The notes under the pieces: model-generated
Told to the model about the DNA's origin: nothing
The model's database searches: none
The model's input: only the letters and a program-made list of their open reading frames with translations
In this document: one piece after another, positions 5,485 through 5,602 of the stretch
How the letters are laid out: each line of letters starts with the position of its first letter
How positions within the stretch are numbered: the stretch's first letter is position 1
Assembly: GCA_030592565.1 (NCBI GenBank)
Contig: JAUVIX010000266.1
Location: 1-5,602, forward strand
From: Chlorobiota bacterium
GTDB taxonomy: Bacteria > Bacteroidota > Bacteroidia > Bacteroidales > JAADJA01
Direction of reading: 5' to 3'
DNA length: 5,602 nt
Program-made: the position numbers and the translations under genes

Positions 5485-5602
5485 TTAGAATTGGTTGAAG
5501 TCTTCGACACGTAGTGAACCAAACCACTTAATTATCCTCTCGTCACCGGTCTTTTCATCCTTAACATGTATTATATATACACCACCTGCAATAGGTATCC
5601 CA
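5485..5602 (-). CDS. C-terminus of a large secreted protein (type IX-type C-terminal domain)
   Basis: Minus-strand translation from the right edge is open for 38 residues and stops with TAA at 5485-5487; the rest of the gene lies beyond the window. It begins GIPIAGGVYIIHVKDEK and ends IIKWFGSLRVEDFNQF. The pattern G(I/V)P(I/V)A(S/G)GVYIIHV, then a charged turn, then a KWFG sequence and a short acidic tail is the typical end of large exported Bacteroidota proteins whose last beta-sandwich acts as a type IX secretion or surface-anchoring domain. This rests on recalled family pattern, not on a search. What the upstream part does cannot be known from this fragment. The gene converges with the MmgE/PrpD-family gene across 99 bp, in which only weak 5-bp inverted repeats are seen and no clear bidirectional terminator. 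Confidence 0.75.
   Translation of the reverse strand, partial: GIPIAGGVYIIHVKDEKTGDERIIKWFGSLRVEDFNQF

Noticed and set aside
1..5602. Search for tRNA or rRNA genes, CRISPR arrays, insertion sequence ends and prophage attachment sites
   Set aside because: By eye I found no cloverleaf-like segment, no regularly spaced repeats beyond the two-copy 14-mer, no transposase frame and no flanking inverted repeats.

Overview
The window looks like a chromosomal segment from a member of the Bacteroidota. Four things point there. It is AT-rich, and its start codons lack Shine-Dalgarno sites and are preceded by A/T-rich leaders. Promoter-like boxes match or approach TAnnTTTG, best seen as TATCTTTG upstream of the transporter gene. 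The left-edge protein has a signal peptide ending in the typical SFSQ style. The right edge encodes a C-terminus (…GVYIIHV…KWFG…) of the kind that ends large secreted proteins in this phylum. Genus cannot be read from this sequence.

Layout from left to right. (1) Positions 1-665, minus: the N-terminal 221 residues of an exported protein with Asp-box (BNR/sortilin-like) motifs, cut by the left edge. (2) Positions 666-850: a gap holding a probable promoter for that gene and a long imperfect hairpin just after the next gene's stop. (3) Positions 851-1840, minus: a complete tRNA-dihydrouridine synthase. (4) Positions 1902-2090, minus: a 62-residue protein resembling small antitoxins, with no toxin gene beside it. 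(5) Positions 2091-2361: an AT-rich gap with a near-perfect palindrome, a matching half-site and an exact tandem duplication of a 14-bp palindromic unit. (6) Positions 2362-3957, minus: a complete YfcC/DcuC-type membrane carrier. (7) Positions 3958-4086: a compact divergent promoter region. (8) Positions 4087-5385, plus: a complete MmgE/PrpD-family protein. (9) Positions 5485-5602, minus: the last 38 residues of a large secreted protein, convergent with the MmgE/PrpD gene and cut by the right edge.

The most coherent functional unit is the divergent pair of carrier and MmgE/PrpD enzyme. Their candidate promoters lie back to back within about 55 bp, so they may be regulated together to import and then dehydrate, decarboxylate or epimerise a carboxylate or amino-acid-like substrate. 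The substrate cannot be read from the sequence, and no methylcitrate-cycle partner (prpB, prpC) is visible. The tRNA-modifying enzyme is a housekeeping gene with no evident link to that pair. Nothing in the window is convincing as a wholly new system. The points most worth a second look are the palindromic tandem repeat, the orphan antitoxin-like gene with its upstream palindrome, and the carrier/MmgE-PrpD pair.
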